This document shows positions 51,946-61,818 of a stretch of DNA of 64,000 nucleotides, piece by piece; position 1 is the first letter of the stretch; every line of letters starts with the position of its first letter. Origin of the DNA: Cryobacterium roopkundense. Its GTDB lineage: Bacteria > Actinomycetota > Actinomycetes > Actinomycetales > Microbacteriaceae. A program made the translations under genes and the position numbers. The stretch lies in the NCBI RefSeq assembly GCF_014200405.1, contig NZ_JACHBQ010000001.1:620001-684000 (forward strand), in the 5' to 3' direction. The notes beneath the pieces are model-generated. The model was not told the DNA's origin and searched no databases. It worked only from the letters and a program-made list of their open reading frames with translations.

Positions 51946-53277
51946 TCAGGCGTTGGCGCGCGACTCCGCCACGACGGCCCGCGCTGCCGCGAGTCCTGTC
52001 TCCAGGTCTGCCTTCAGGTCGGCGACGTTTTCGATTCCGACCGACAGGCGCACAAGCCCGGGGGTGACGCCCGCGGTGAGCTGTTGCTCGGGGGTGAGCT
52101 GGGCGTGGGTGGTCGATGCCGGGTGGATCACCAGGGAGCGCACATCACCGATGTTCGCGAGGTGGCTGAAGAGCTCGAGGTTGTCAACGAGCGCCCGTCC
52201 GGCATCGACGCCGCCCTTGAGCTCGAAGGAGAGCACGGCCCCGACGCCCTGGGGGGCGTACTTGTTTGCCGTCGCATACCAGGGACTCGACGGCAGGCCC
52301 GCGTAGTTGACAGAGGCGATGTCGGCGTGGCCGTCGAGCCACTCGGCGATGTCCTGCGCGTTCTGCACGTGACGTTCGATGCGCAGACTGAGGGTCTCGA
52401 TGCCCTGGATAAGCTGCCAGGCGCTCGCCGGTGCGATAGACGAGCCGAGGTCGCGCAGCAGCTGCACGCGGGCCTTGATGATGTACGCGATGCCATCGCC
52501 GAGCACTGTCGTGTAGCTCGCCCCGTGGTACGAGGGATCGGGTTCGGTGAGCCCGGGAAATTTCTCAACGTTCTTCGACCACTCGAATTTTCCGCCGTCA
52601 ACGATCACGCCGCCGATGATCGTTCCGTGGCCGCCGAGAAACTTGGTGGCGGAGTGCACAATGATGTCTGCACCGTGTTCGAAGGGGCGAATCAGGTACG
52701 GCGTGGCAATCGTGTTGTCGACGATGAGGGGCACGCCGGCCGCGTGCGCGACATCCGAGACGAGTGTGATGTCGAGCACGTTGATCTTGGGGTTGCCGAT
52801 CGTCTCGGCGAAGAACAGCTTGGTGTTCGGCCGCACGGCACGGCGCCACTCTTCGGCGTCGTCCTGGTCTTCCACGAAGGTGGTCTCGATGCCCAGCTTG
52901 GCGAGCGTGTACTTGAAGAGGTTGTACGTGCCGCCGTAGATCGAGCTCGACGAGACGATGTGGTCTCCGGCCTGCGCAATGTTGAGTACCGAGAAGGTCG
53001 ACGCTGACTGGCCTGACGCGACGAGTAGCGCGCCGGTGCCGCCCTCGAGTGCCGCGACGCGTTCTTCGACAACGGCCTGGGTCGGGTTTTGGATGCGGGT
53101 GTAGATGTTCCCGAACTCGGCCAGGGCGAAGAGGTTCTGCGCGTGCTCTGCGCTATTGAACACGTAGGAGGTGGTCTGGTAGATCGGTGTGGCCCTGGCG
53201 TTGGTCACGGGGTCCGGACGCGCCCCCGAGTGAACCTGCTTGGTCTCAAATTTCCAGTCGGCCGCGTTGTCGCTCAT
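51946..53277 (-). CDS. metY: O-acetylhomoserine sulfhydrylase (second of two)
   Basis: 443 aa from the ATG at 53277 (GGGAG upstream); an in-frame start 36 codons earlier has no family match. The PLP Lys is in [16 protein letters not shown]. Motifs [64 protein letters not shown]. Slightly longer and only moderately similar to the 20641 copy. Adjacency to metX gives the canonical metY-metX pair of actinobacteria. Confidence 0.95.
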   Translation of the reverse strand: MSDNAADWKFETKQVHSGARPDPVTNARATPIYQTTSYVFNSAEHAQNLFALAEFGNIYTRIQNPTQAVVEERVAALEGGTGALLVASGQSASTFSVLNIAQAGDHIVSSSSIYGGTYNLFKYTLAKLGIETTFVEDQDDAEEWRRAVRPNTKLFFAETIGNPKINVLDITLVSDVAHAAGVPLIVDNTIATPYLIRPFEHGADIIVHSATKFLGGHGTIIGGVIVDGGKFEWSKNVEKFPGLTEPDPSYHGASYTTVLGDGIAYIIKARVQLLRDLGSSIAPASAWQLIQGIETLSLRIERHVQNAQDIAEWLDGHADIASVNYAGLPSSPWYATANKYAPQGVGAVLSFELKGGVDAGRALVDNLELFSHLANIGDVRSLVIHPASTTHAQLTPEQQLTAGVTPGLVRLSVGIENVADLKADLETGLAAARAVVAESRANA

Positions 53278-53409
53278 GAAATCTGTCTCCCTGGTGTTCT
53301 CGCCGAGCCCGGACATTCCAACGCTCTGCAGCGAGCATAGGTAAGCACCCGGAACCGCCGCAAGCACGGTGAAACACAGCGTCATCTCAGCTGTGCCGGC
53401 GACCCCGTG

Positions 53410-54510
53410 TCACTTTCTATCCTTGTGTGGCAGCACGATAGTGCCTGTCGGCGTGGCAGCCTCCGGCCGGAACAGCCAGCGGGCGCGCGGTTCGACGAGC
53501 GGGCGAAAGACCTTTCTGACGAACGGAAGCGACAGCACGATGGAGATCAGCACACTCAACACGATCACGGCAGGCAGCACCCAGGCCGGCTGCGGCCCGT
53601 CGAGCACGCCCGTTTCGCGCAGCGGAAACAGCACAAAGCTGTGAAGCAGGTAGATGTACATGGTGGCTGCCCCAAAGGGGGTGAACCACGTCGCGCGACG
53701 AGGCACCAGCAGCAGGAACGCCACGATGAGGGCGAAGGCGAGAATCATGAAGCCCAGACGGATGCCGCCAGCCCAGAATTCCGAATAGCCGAAGAGCGAA
53801 TAGCCCTCGTCGTAGAGCAGGAACCTGCGCACCTTGAGGGCACGAAGCACCTCGATGTTGACGGCTATCACCAGGTACACCGACGCGAAGAGTGCGAGAG
53901 CTCCCGAGCGCCATTTCCAGATCGAGGCTGTGGACAGCGTCAGCCACCGTTCGGTGAGCTTCCACTGCCGCAGCTTCCAACCGAACACGAAGAAGGGCAG
54001 CAGCCCGATCGTGCGCGACAGCGTGAAGGTGCTGTCGATGTGGTCGATGTAGCCGGCACCGATGGAAAGCACGATGCTGATCAGTAACGGGTACCGCAGC
54101 ATGACGAGGTACGGCAGGATGATGCGCCACACGAGGAGGGCGAGGAGGAACCAGAGCGTCCAGCTCGCGGTCGAATAGTCCAGGCTGAATCTGCCGCCGA
54201 GCAGCCACCGCACGCAGGTCCAAATCGTCTCGAAGATGACGTACGGAAAGGCGATATCCGTGAGAAGACGCTGCAGCTGACGGGTGCCGGGCGGACCAGA
54301 CCGGGCGAAGTAGCCGCTCACGGCCACAAAGATCGGCACATGGAAGGCGTAGATGAACAGGTACATCGCGTAGGCCGGGTCGGACTCGCCGATGAGCTTG
54401 AGGATGGCGTGGCCCACCACCATGAGGGTGATGGCGATCCAGCGCGCGTTGTCCCAGAGAGGGACCCGTGCTGTTGGGGTGTGAGTGGGTGCGGGCTGCG
54501 GTGCGCTCAT
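53410..54510 (-). CDS. Acyltransferase-3 family membrane protein
   Basis: 366 aa from the ATG at 54510 with GGGAG about 9 bases upstream; longer in-frame starts extend into the divergent gene. About ten membrane helices, starting LWDNARWIAITLMVVGHAIL with the conserved N-terminal R and H of the OafA/fucose-4-O-acetylase type, then YAFHVPIFVAVSGYFAR. These proteins acylate surface polysaccharides or exported glycans. Substrate unknown. Divergent with the SDR gene by 29 bp. Confidence 0.87.
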   Translation of the reverse strand: MSAPQPAPTHTPTARVPLWDNARWIAITLMVVGHAILKLIGESDPAYAMYLFIYAFHVPIFVAVSGYFARSGPPGTRQLQRLLTDIAFPYVIFETIWTCVRWLLGGRFSLDYSTASWTLWFLLALLVWRIILPYLVMLRYPLLISIVLSIGAGYIDHIDSTFTLSRTIGLLPFFVFGWKLRQWKLTERWLTLSTASIWKWRSGALALFASVYLVIAVNIEVLRALKVRRFLLYDEGYSLFGYSEFWAGGIRLGFMILAFALIVAFLLLVPRRATWFTPFGAATMYIYLLHSFVLFPLRETGVLDGPQPAWVLPAVIVLSVLISIVLSLPFVRKVFRPLVEPRARWLFRPEAATPTGTIVLPHKDRK

Positions 54511-54539
54511 TCGCACCATTCTCCCGCGAGAATGGAGAA

Positions 54540-55316
54540 ATGAGTACTCGAAGAGTTGTTGTGACCGGTGCAAGTTCGGGAATCGGAGCCGCCACGGTGC
54601 GTGCGTTCCGCGAGCGGGGCTGGGATGTGGTGGGTGTCGCGCGTCGCGCGGATCGCCTGGAAACACTCAGGAAAGAGACCGGCGCCGACGTTTTCACGGC
54701 TGACCTGACGAAGCAGGCCGACGTGGACGCCCTGCGGGATTACCTCGCGGCATCCGGGCCCGTCAACGCTCTTGTGAACAACGCCGGGGGAGCCAAGGGG
54801 CTCGACTCCGTTGAGAACTCCAGCATCGACGACTGGGCCTGGATGTTCGAGATCAACGTTCTCGCCGTCAAGCGCGTGACGAGCGCCCTGCTGCCGTTGC
54901 TGAGGGCGTCGATAACGGATGCCGCGGCATCCGCGGATATCGTCACCGTCACCTCGATCGCCGGCCACGTGGCCTATCTCGGAGGCGGAGGCTACAACGC
55001 CGCGAAGTTCGCCGCCCACGCTATGACGGAGGTGCTGCGGCTCGAGCTCAACGGCGAACCGATCCGCGTGATCGAGATTGCGCCGGGCATGGTCAAGACC
55101 GAAGAGTTCGGCCTCGTTCGGTTCGACGGCGACGAGGCGAAGGCCGCGGCCGCGTACGAGAATGTGCCGAACCCGCTCTCGGCCGAAGACGTGGCAGAGA
55201 CCATCGTGTCGAGCGTATTGCGGCCCGCGCACGTCAACCTCGACCTGATCCTGATCAAGCCCGTGGCCCAGGCTGCACCGAGTCGCATCGCCCGCGGCCC
55301 GCTCAGGGTGCGCTGA
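54540..55316 (+). CDS. Short-chain dehydrogenase, YdfG-like
   Basis: 258 aa. Classical SDR with the cofactor motif VVVTGASSGIGAATV, LVNNAGG and the catalytic Ser (VTSIAG) and YNAAK. The N-terminal TGxxxGIG and Arg at RRADRL favour NADP(H). C-terminal NPLSAEDVAETIVSSVLRPAHVNLDLI is typical of the serine/3-hydroxy-acid dehydrogenase group. The GGAG before ATG is close (2 bases). Ends at a perfect hairpin shared with the convergent symporter gene. Confidence 0.92.
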   Translation: MSTRRVVVTGASSGIGAATVRAFRERGWDVVGVARRADRLETLRKETGADVFTADLTKQADVDALRDYLAASGPVNALVNNAGGAKGLDSVENSSIDDWAWMFEINVLAVKRVTSALLPLLRASITDAAASADIVTVTSIAGHVAYLGGGGYNAAKFAAHAMTEVLRLELNGEPIRVIEIAPGMVKTEEFGLVRFDGDEAKAAAAYENVPNPLSAEDVAETIVSSVLRPAHVNLDLILIKPVAQAAPSRIARGPLRVR

Positions 55317-55336
55317 CGCCCACCGAACACACGCAG

Positions 55337-55372
55337 GCGGCGCCCGAGAGAAATGTGCATCTCGGGCGCCGC
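55337..55372. terminator. Convergent-gene hairpin
   Basis: 13-bp perfect stem GCGGCGCCCGAGA (55337-55349) with TCTCGGGCGCCGC (55360-55372), 10-base loop, between the SDR (+) and symporter (-) stops. No T-run, but it lies exactly where both transcripts should end. Confidence 0.75.
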
Positions 55373-55415
55373 TGTTAGTGCGGGTGGTGCTGTGTGTCTG
55401 TACTACAGGCCTGAC

Positions 55416-57044
55416 CTAGTGGTCGACGGCCTTTTCCGCACCGAAACCGGTGAGGGAACGCACTGACATTTCGGCGGCGAGCGTGGGGCTCTCCTTCTCA
55501 GTGCTCGTGATCGAACCGAGCCAGCCGAGGATGAACCCGAGCGGGATCGAGATGATACCCGGGTTGCTCAGCGGGAAGTAGGCGAAGTCAACGCCTTCGC
55601 CGAACATGGACGTGGGCGTGCCGGAGAAGACCGGCGAGAACACGATCAGCAGGATAGCTGAGCTGAGTCCGCCGTACATGCTCCAGACCGCGCCGCGGGT
55701 GGTGAAACCACGCCAGAACAGGGAGTAGAGAATGGTCGGCAGGTTGGCGCTCGCCGCGACGGCGAAGGCCAGGGCTACCAGGAAGGCGATGTTCTGCCCC
55801 TGCACGCCGATACCGCCGGCGATGGCGAGAACACCGATCACGATGACGGTGCGACGAGCGATCTTGACCTCGTCATCGGGGTTTCCCTTGCCCTTTTTGA
55901 TGACGCTTCCGTAGATGTCATGTGCGAAGGAGGTGGCGGCGGTGATCGTGATACCGGCCACCACGGCCAGGATTGTCGCGAATGCGATGGCGGAGATGAA
56001 GCCGAGCAGCAGCGGACCACCGAGAGCGAGCGAGAGCAGCGGAGCCGCCGAGTTCACTCCGCCGGGAGCGGCGAGGATCGTTTCGCCACCCACGAGAGCC
56101 GCGGCGCCGAAGCCGAGGATGAGGGTGAAGATGTAGAAGCCACCGATCAGCCAGATGGCCCAGACCACCGAGCGACGAGCTTCCTTGGCGGTCGGGACCG
56201 TGTAGAAGCGCATCAGAACGTGAGGCAGGCCGGCCGTTCCGAGCACGAGGGCGATGGCGAGGGAGATGAAGTCAAGCGGGTTAGCGCCGTACTTCAGGCC
56301 CGGCGCGAGGATCGCATCGGCGGGAACGGAGGTTGACGTGGCGACAGCGCTCTCGAGCAGTGCCGAGAGGTCGAAGCCGTTGATGGCCATCACCCAGATG
56401 CTCATCGCGAGTGCGCCGATGATCAGCAGGAACGCCTTGATGATCTGCACCCAGGTGGTGCCCTTCATGCCACCGACCAGTACGTACACGATCATGAGCG
56501 CGCCCACGACGATGACGACGAGCGACTGGCCGAGCTTGTCGTTGATACCGAGGAGCAGCGAGACGAGTCCGCCGGCTCCCGCCATCTGTGCCAGCAGATA
56601 GAAGAAGCACACGGCGAGGGTCGTGGTGGCCGCTGCCACCCGAACCGGGCCCTGCTTGAGGCGGAACGAGAGCACATCGGCCATGGTGAACTTGCCCGTG
56701 TTGCGCATCAGCTCGGCAACGAGCAGCAGGGCGACGAGCCAGGCCACCAGGAAGCCGATGGAGTACATGAAGCCGTCGTAGCCGGTGACGGCGATGGCCC
56801 CGACGATTCCGAGGAAAGATGCCGCGGAGAGGTAGTCGCCGGCGATGGCGAAACCGTTCTGCGGGCCGGTGAAGGACCGGCCGCCCGTGTAGTAGTCGGC
56901 CGCGCTCTTGTTGTTGCGTCCGGCGCGAATGACGACGATCAGGGTCACGCCGACGAAGGCGAGGAAGATCGATATGTTCAGGACCGGGTTGTTTTCCACG
57001 GGTTTGACCGCGGTCATATATGTGTGCAGGGTGCTGGCGATCAT
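55416..57044 (-). CDS. actP: Cation/acetate symporter, sodium-solute family
   Basis: 542 aa with about 13 membrane helices. Family signature YYTGGRSFTGPQNGFAIAGDYLSAASFLG near the start, GYDGFMYSIGFLVAWL and GTAGLPHVLMRFYTVP are typical of ActP. It takes up acetate and short carboxylates such as propionate with sodium. The ATG overlaps the stop of the DUF485 gene (57041-57044). The neighbouring propionyl-CoA synthetase and prp genes suggest propionate is a real substrate here. Confidence 0.94.
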   Translation of the reverse strand: MIASTLHTYMTAVKPVENNPVLNISIFLAFVGVTLIVVIRAGRNNKSAADYYTGGRSFTGPQNGFAIAGDYLSAASFLGIVGAIAVTGYDGFMYSIGFLVAWLVALLLVAELMRNTGKFTMADVLSFRLKQGPVRVAAATTTLAVCFFYLLAQMAGAGGLVSLLLGINDKLGQSLVVIVVGALMIVYVLVGGMKGTTWVQIIKAFLLIIGALAMSIWVMAINGFDLSALLESAVATSTSVPADAILAPGLKYGANPLDFISLAIALVLGTAGLPHVLMRFYTVPTAKEARRSVVWAIWLIGGFYIFTLILGFGAAALVGGETILAAPGGVNSAAPLLSLALGGPLLLGFISAIAFATILAVVAGITITAATSFAHDIYGSVIKKGKGNPDDEVKIARRTVIVIGVLAIAGGIGVQGQNIAFLVALAFAVAASANLPTILYSLFWRGFTTRGAVWSMYGGLSSAILLIVFSPVFSGTPTSMFGEGVDFAYFPLSNPGIISIPLGFILGWLGSITSTEKESPTLAAEMSVRSLTGFGAEKAVDH

Positions 57045-57388
57045 GCCTTTTCCATCCGTTCCAGCTCAGCGCGAAGGTCTTCGGTGAGGGGGTCGATCTT
57101 GCGGTTGGCGAACGCCACATACGCCATCGTGATGCCGAAGGTAGTGACGAACTGACCGAGGCCGAGGATCAGGCCGAGGTTGATGCGGCCGAATACCGGC
57201 GTCGCCATGAACTCGGGAAAGTACCCGGCGGCGAGCACATAGGCGAAATACCAGAGCAGAAAGAAGATGGAGAGGGGCACGACGAAATTACGCCGGGTCT
57301 TCTGCAGTTCCTTGAACTTGGGTGTTTTCTCGTATGCGATGTAGTCGATTTGCGATTTCGGCGATGCATCTTTCAACTGTTCACTCAT
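57041..57388 (-). CDS. DUF485 membrane protein, partner of ActP
   Basis: 115 aa with two predicted helices (FVVPLSIFFLLWYFAYVLAAGYFP and LGLGQFVTTFGITMAYVAFA). KTRRNFVVPLSIFFL is the DUF485 start. This small protein is nearly always adjacent to actP in other bacteria, and here overlaps it by 4 bp. Probably an auxiliary subunit or assembly factor of the symporter. The leader (57389-57490) contains repeated GCGGGATT strings but no clear promoter. Confidence 0.9.
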   Translation of the reverse strand: MSEQLKDASPKSQIDYIAYEKTPKFKELQKTRRNFVVPLSIFFLLWYFAYVLAAGYFPEFMATPVFGRINLGLILGLGQFVTTFGITMAYVAFANRKIDPLTEDLRAELERMEKA

Positions 57389-57490
57389 TGGAGCCTCCTT
57401 GCTTCAGTGGTGATGGTTCTTGTGGGGGGACCGGTGCGGGGATTGGTGCGGGATTTACTGCGGGATTACTGCGGGGGTGTCTAGCGTTGG

Positions 57491-59467
57491 TCAGTGCTGT
57501 GGTGCCGTTGTGACTGCTGTTTTCGTGCGTGCGGTCTCGGCCGATGCCTTGTGAGCGGAGGCTGTGACAGCATGTATGAGGTCATCGAGAACCGTGGGGT
57601 CCTCGATGGTGGGCGGAACCGTGTACGGTTCGCCGTCGACGATCTGCCGGATGGTCTTGCGCAGAATCTTGCCGGATCGAGTCTTGGGAAGTCGATCGAG
57701 GATCGTGACGTCACGGAAAGCGGCGACGGGGCCTACATTCTCTCGGACCAGCGCCACGAGCTCGCGAGCCAGCGTGTCGTGGTTGATGGTGGCGCCGGCC
57801 TTGAGGGTCACGAAACCGGCCGCGCGCTGACCCTTGAGGGCATCGCGCACGCCGAGCACAGCACATTCCGCGACGGCAGGGTGCAGGGTGAGGACCTCTT
57901 CCAGGGAGCCGGTCGACAGGCGGTGTCCGGCAACGTTGATCACGTCGTCCGTGCGGCCCATGATGTAGAGGTACCCGTCGTCGTCGAAGTGTCCGGAGTC
58001 TCCCGTGGCGTAGTAGCCGGGGAAGGCCGAGAGATAGGCACTCTGGAACCGTTCCGCACTGCCCCAGATTCCGAGCAGTGTGCCGGGAGGCAGGGGAAGA
58101 CGAATAGCGATGTTGCCGTCTTTGCCCACGCGCTTGACCTTATGCCCCTTTGAATCCAGAATGTCAATTTCGTATCCGGGCACGGGCACCGTGGCCGAAC
58201 CGGGACGTGTTTCGAGTGCTTCGATCCCGAGCGGGTTGGCGCAAATCGCCCAGCCGGTTTCGGTCTGCCACCAGTGGTCGACAACGGGGCAGTGCAAACC
58301 GTCATTGGCCCAGTGGAAGGTTTCAGGGTCGAGGCGTTCGCCGGCCAGGAACAGGCTCGTGAGGCTCGTTACGTCGTATCGGGCCAGTTCCGCGAGGTCT
58401 GGGTCCACTCGGCGGATCGCGCGCACGGCCGTGGGCGCCGTGAACAGCACCTTGACCTTGTAGTCCTCGATGACGCGCCAGAAGGCTCCGGCGTCTGGAG
58501 TGCCGATGGGCTTTCCCTCGTAGATGATCGAGGTGGCACCCGCCAGAAGTGGGGCATACACAATGTATGAATGGCCGACGACCCAGCCCACGTCCGAGGC
58601 CGCCCAATACACGTCACCCGGCGAGATGTTGTAGATGTTGCGCATGGACCAGGCCAGTGCCACGGCGTGTCCGCCGTTGTCGCGCACGATGCCCTTGGGA
58701 TTGCCAGTGGTGCCGGACGTGTACAGAATGTACAGGGGGTCCTCTGACGCCATGCTCACGGGGTCGGCGGGGGCTGCGTTGTCTTCTTCGTCGGCCCAGT
58801 CCAACCACGACACGCTCTCGTCGGCATAGTCCGCGGCGGAACCGGGAATGGATTCGCGGTTGCGTACGAGCACCGTGTGCACGGAACCCGCGCTGAGGGC
58901 GAGGGCTTTCTGAACGAGTGGCAGGTATTCCACGGCTCGGCCGGGCTCGAGCCCGCCGGAGGCGGTCACGATGACGGACGGGCGGGCATCGTCGATTCGC
59001 ACGGCCAGTTCGTTGGCGGCGAAGCCGCCGAAAACGACGGAGTGGATCGCGCCGATGCGGGCGCAGGCGAGCATCGCGATCACGGCCTCCGGAATCATCG
59101 GGAGGTAGATGATGACCCGGTCCCCGGTGCCGACACCGTTGGCGCGCAGGGCGCCGGCGAACTTGGCCACGCGGCCCAGCAGCTCGAGGTACGTGAGTGA
59201 AATACGAGTGCCCGTCATAGCGGAGTCGTAAATCAGCGCGGTCTGGGCACCGCGTCCGGCGATGACGTGTCGGTCGAGGGCGTTATAGCTCGTGTTGAGC
59301 CGACCGCCCGGAAACCAGGTCCAGTCGGTCTCCGACCGCTGCTCGAGAGCGGCGCGCGGTGGGGTGGTCCATTCGAGGCCCTGGGCGGCTTCCATCCAGA
59401 AGTCCTCGGGGGAGTCAATGCTGCGTCGCCAAGTGTCGGCGTAGGTGCCCAGTGGTGCGTCAGTCAT
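57491..59467 (-). CDS. prpE: Propionate-CoA ligase
   Basis: 658 aa, full-length AMP-forming acyl-CoA synthetase. Motifs YTSGTTGNPKGIVRDNGGH (ATP/AMP loop), YWAASDVGWVVGHSYI, WWQTETGW and the C-terminal RLPKTRSGKILRKTIR, which carries the acetylation-controlled Lys. The GIVRDNGGH form is typical of propionyl-CoA synthetases rather than acetyl-CoA synthetases. It activates propionate for the 2-methylcitrate cycle. Divergent from the GntR regulator; a TGTATACA site lies 26 bp before its start. GGAGAGG precedes ATG. Confidence 0.94.
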   Translation of the reverse strand: MTDAPLGTYADTWRRSIDSPEDFWMEAAQGLEWTTPPRAALEQRSETDWTWFPGGRLNTSYNALDRHVIAGRGAQTALIYDSAMTGTRISLTYLELLGRVAKFAGALRANGVGTGDRVIIYLPMIPEAVIAMLACARIGAIHSVVFGGFAANELAVRIDDARPSVIVTASGGLEPGRAVEYLPLVQKALALSAGSVHTVLVRNRESIPGSAADYADESVSWLDWADEEDNAAPADPVSMASEDPLYILYTSGTTGNPKGIVRDNGGHAVALAWSMRNIYNISPGDVYWAASDVGWVVGHSYIVYAPLLAGATSIIYEGKPIGTPDAGAFWRVIEDYKVKVLFTAPTAVRAIRRVDPDLAELARYDVTSLTSLFLAGERLDPETFHWANDGLHCPVVDHWWQTETGWAICANPLGIEALETRPGSATVPVPGYEIDILDSKGHKVKRVGKDGNIAIRLPLPPGTLLGIWGSAERFQSAYLSAFPGYYATGDSGHFDDDGYLYIMGRTDDVINVAGHRLSTGSLEEVLTLHPAVAECAVLGVRDALKGQRAAGFVTLKAGATINHDTLARELVALVRENVGPVAAFRDVTILDRLPKTRSGKILRKTIRQIVDGEPYTVPPTIEDPTVLDDLIHAVTASAHKASAETARTKTAVTTAPQH

Positions 59468-59492
59468 GTGAACCTCTCCATTGAAGCGTCTC

Positions 59493-59500
59493 TGTATACA
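59493..59500. promoter_or_regulatory. Putative GntR operator, prpE side
   Basis: TGTATACA, a perfect 8-bp palindrome in the divergent gap. It is part of CTGTATACA-AAGAGTG, which reappears inverted around the regulator start (CACTCTTG-TGTATACAG). Sites with TGTATACA are common for FCD-type GntR regulators. Confidence 0.7.
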
Positions 59501-59516
59501 AAGAGTGGTTGAAGTA

Positions 59517-59547
59517 TTGCATAAAACCCGGTCCGGTGGAATAGGAT
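59517..59547 (+). promoter_or_regulatory. Putative promoter of the GntR gene, leaderless
   Basis: TTGCAT (59517-59522) and TAGGAT (59542-59547), with a 19-bp spacer. The first transcribed base would be about 59554-59555, which is the GTG start itself. That would give a leaderless mRNA. Confidence 0.5.
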
Positions 59548-59554
59548 CACTCTT

Positions 59555-60268
59555 GTGTATACAGAAGCCGCAATGTTGGGGTCAACAGCACCGACCAGTG
59601 CTGCCCCCGTCCGCGCCAGCGAACGTGCCTACCAGCAGCTGCGCGGCGAGATTCTGGATGGGCTGCTGGGTCCGGGAACCGGGCTGCTCGAAGTCGAGCA
59701 GGCCGAACGCATCGGCGTTTCCCGCACGCCGCTGCGTGCCGCCGTTGCCCGGTTGATCGCCGATGGCCTCGTGGTGGGTCGAAGCGGCCGTGGTTTCGAA
59801 GTGACGGAGCTCTCCGTCGAGAGCATCACCGGCCTCTACGAGCTCAGGGAAGGGCTCGAAGTGCATGCCGTCAGCCTTGCCGCCGAACGACGCGACGTGG
59901 CCACCTTCGAGCTCCTGCGGGAGAAATTCCGCTCCGCGCCCGAACTTCTGCTGCAGGGTGATGAGGGCATCCGTCGCTACTACGACCTCATCGACGATTT
60001 CGAGACGGCCGTCGACGCTGCCGTTGCCAACCCGTTCCTGTACAGCGCCCTCGAGAATGTGCGCACCCACCTCGCACGCATCCGCCGGTTGGCCAGGGGC
60101 AACCAGGAGCGGCTGCGCGCCGCGGCCGCGGAACACACGCTCATCATCGACGCCATCATCGCCGGCGACACCCTGCTCGCCGCCCACGCAACTCATGTTC
60201 ATCTCCACCAGAGCCTCACAAACGTCCTTGCGACGCTTGCCGAGGATGCGGCCACCCCGGTCGAATAA
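59555..60268 (+). CDS. GntR-family (FCD) regulator of the prp genes
   Basis: 237 aa from the GTG at 59555; an ATG six codons later (59573) is possible. Winged-helix at about residues 25-90 ([41 protein letters not shown]) and an all-helical FCD domain with the [14 protein letters not shown] start and metal-ligand His near [10 protein letters not shown]. No ribosome-binding site precedes the GTG, matching a leaderless message. It lies between prpE and prpDBC and shares two TGTATACA sites, so it should repress or activate both according to propionate or 2-methylcitrate. Confidence 0.9.
   Translation: MYTEAAMLGSTAPTSAAPVRASERAYQQLRGEILDGLLGPGTGLLEVEQAERIGVSRTPLRAAVARLIADGLVVGRSGRGFEVTELSVESITGLYELREGLEVHAVSLAAERRDVATFELLREKFRSAPELLLQGDEGIRRYYDLIDDFETAVDAAVANPFLYSALENVRTHLARIRRLARGNQERLRAAAAEHTLIIDAIIAGDTLLAAHATHVHLHQSLTNVLATLAEDAATPVE
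59556..59563. promoter_or_regulatory. Putative GntR operator, overlapping the regulator's start codon
   Basis: TGTATACA, immediately inside the GTG start of the GntR gene and 63 bp (six helical turns) from the site at 59493. Binding here would block its own transcription, so autoregulation is expected. Confidence 0.65.
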
Positions 60269-60282
60269 CGAAGGGATCCATC

Positions 60283-61818
60283 GTGCAGCTCCACCACGTT
60301 CGAGTTCACCGCAGTGAAGAAAACCTCGCCCGCGAGGACCAGCTTGCCTGGAAGATCGCCGCCTGTGCGGCGGACCCGGTGGCCGTCACTGACGACGTCA
60401 CCGAAATGATCATCAACCGTGTGATCGACAATGCGTCCGTCGCGGCGGCCTCGTTGACCCGGAAGCCCGTCACAGCCGCCCGCTCGCAGGCGCTGGCCCA
60501 CCCGCGTTCCAACGGTGGAGAAGGCTCGACAGTCTTCGGCCTCGTTCCCGGCCGTCGCGTGTCACCGGAGTGGGCCGCCTGGGCCAATGGCGTGGCAGTG
60601 CGCGAACTGGACTACCACGACACCTTCCTCGCCGCTGAGTACTCCCACCCGGGTGACAACATCCCGCCGATCCTCGCCGTCGCGCAGCACCTCGCCACCG
60701 CGAAGGGGCTCACCGGACGTGACCTCGTGCGCGGCATCGCCACCGGCTACGAGATCCAGATCGACCTCGTGAAATCCATCAGCCTGCACGCGCACAAGAT
60801 CGACCACGTGGCCCACCTCGGCCCGTCGGCCGCGGCCGGAATCGGCACACTCCTGGGTCTCGATAAAGAGATCATTTTTCAGGCCGTCGGCCAGGCGCTC
60901 CACACGACGACCGCCACGCGGCAGTCACGCAAGGGCGAAATATCCAGCTGGAAGTCCCACGCCCCGGCCTTCGCCGGCAAGATGGCCGTCGAGGCAGTCG
61001 ACCGCGCCCTCCGCGGAGAGACCAGCCCGACTCCCATCTACGAGGGCGAGGACGGCGTGATCGCGTGGCTGCTCGATGGCCCCGGACACACCTACGACGT
61101 GTCTCTCCCCCAGGCGGGCAGCGCCAAGCGCGCCATTCTGGACAGCTACACCAAGGAGCATTCGGCCGAGTACCAGGCCCAGGCGTGGATCGACCTCGCG
61201 CGTCGACTGCACCGCGCGCACCCCGAGCTTGTCGACGGCACGAACATCGCCTCCGTCGTGATTCACACGAGCCACCACACCCACTACGTGATCGGTTCCG
61301 GCGCGAACGACCCGCAGAAGTACGACCCAACGGCCTCGCGCGAGACGCTCGACCACTCGATTCCGTACATCTTCACGGTCGCGCTCCAGGACGGCAGCTG
61401 GCACCACGTTGACTCGTACTCGCCGGAGCGTGCCGGTCGCGCCGATACCGTCGCCCTGTGGAACAAGGTGACCACGACCGAGGACAAGGAATGGACCCGT
61501 CGGTACCACTCCCTCGACGTGACGGAGAAGGCCTTTGGCGGCCGTGTGGTCATCACCCTGACCGACGGTCGCACCATCACCGACGAGATCGCGGTGGCCG
61601 ACGCGCATCCGCTTGGCGCCAAGCCCTTCGGTCGCGCCGAATACGTGAACAAATTCCGCATGCTCGCAGCGGATGTTCTCGAAGGCTCCGAGATCGAGCG
61701 CTTTCTGACGCTTGCGGAGCGCCTTCCGGAGCTCACCGCCGTCGACCTCGGCCAGCTCACGATCACGGCTCGTCCCGGCTTGCTGCCCACGACCGGTGCA
61801 CCGATGGGAATCTTCTAA
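60283..61818 (+). CDS. prpD: 2-methylcitrate dehydratase
   Basis: 511 aa, MmgE/PrpD family. It dehydrates 2-methylcitrate to 2-methyl-cis-aconitate, cofactor-free. Visible blocks: [63 protein letters not shown] and [20 protein letters not shown]. It follows the regulator by 14 bp. Its stop (TAATG) overlaps the start of prpB. The Fe-S route AcnD/PrpF is not present in the window, so this is the PrpD-type pathway. Confidence 0.95.
   Translation: MQLHHVRVHRSEENLAREDQLAWKIAACAADPVAVTDDVTEMIINRVIDNASVAAASLTRKPVTAARSQALAHPRSNGGEGSTVFGLVPGRRVSPEWAAWANGVAVRELDYHDTFLAAEYSHPGDNIPPILAVAQHLATAKGLTGRDLVRGIATGYEIQIDLVKSISLHAHKIDHVAHLGPSAAAGIGTLLGLDKEIIFQAVGQALHTTTATRQSRKGEISSWKSHAPAFAGKMAVEAVDRALRGETSPTPIYEGEDGVIAWLLDGPGHTYDVSLPQAGSAKRAILDSYTKEHSAEYQAQAWIDLARRLHRAHPELVDGTNIASVVIHTSHHTHYVIGSGANDPQKYDPTASRETLDHSIPYIFTVALQDGSWHHVDSYSPERAGRADTVALWNKVTTTEDKEWTRRYHSLDVTEKAFGGRVVITLTDGRTITDEIAVADAHPLGAKPFGRAEYVNKFRMLAADVLEGSEIERFLTLAERLPELTAVDLGQLTITARPGLLPTTGAPMGIF

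Noticed and set aside
53278..53409. SAM/SAH riboswitch upstream of the second metY
   Set aside because: No conserved aptamer strings; only the ribosome-binding site is clear.
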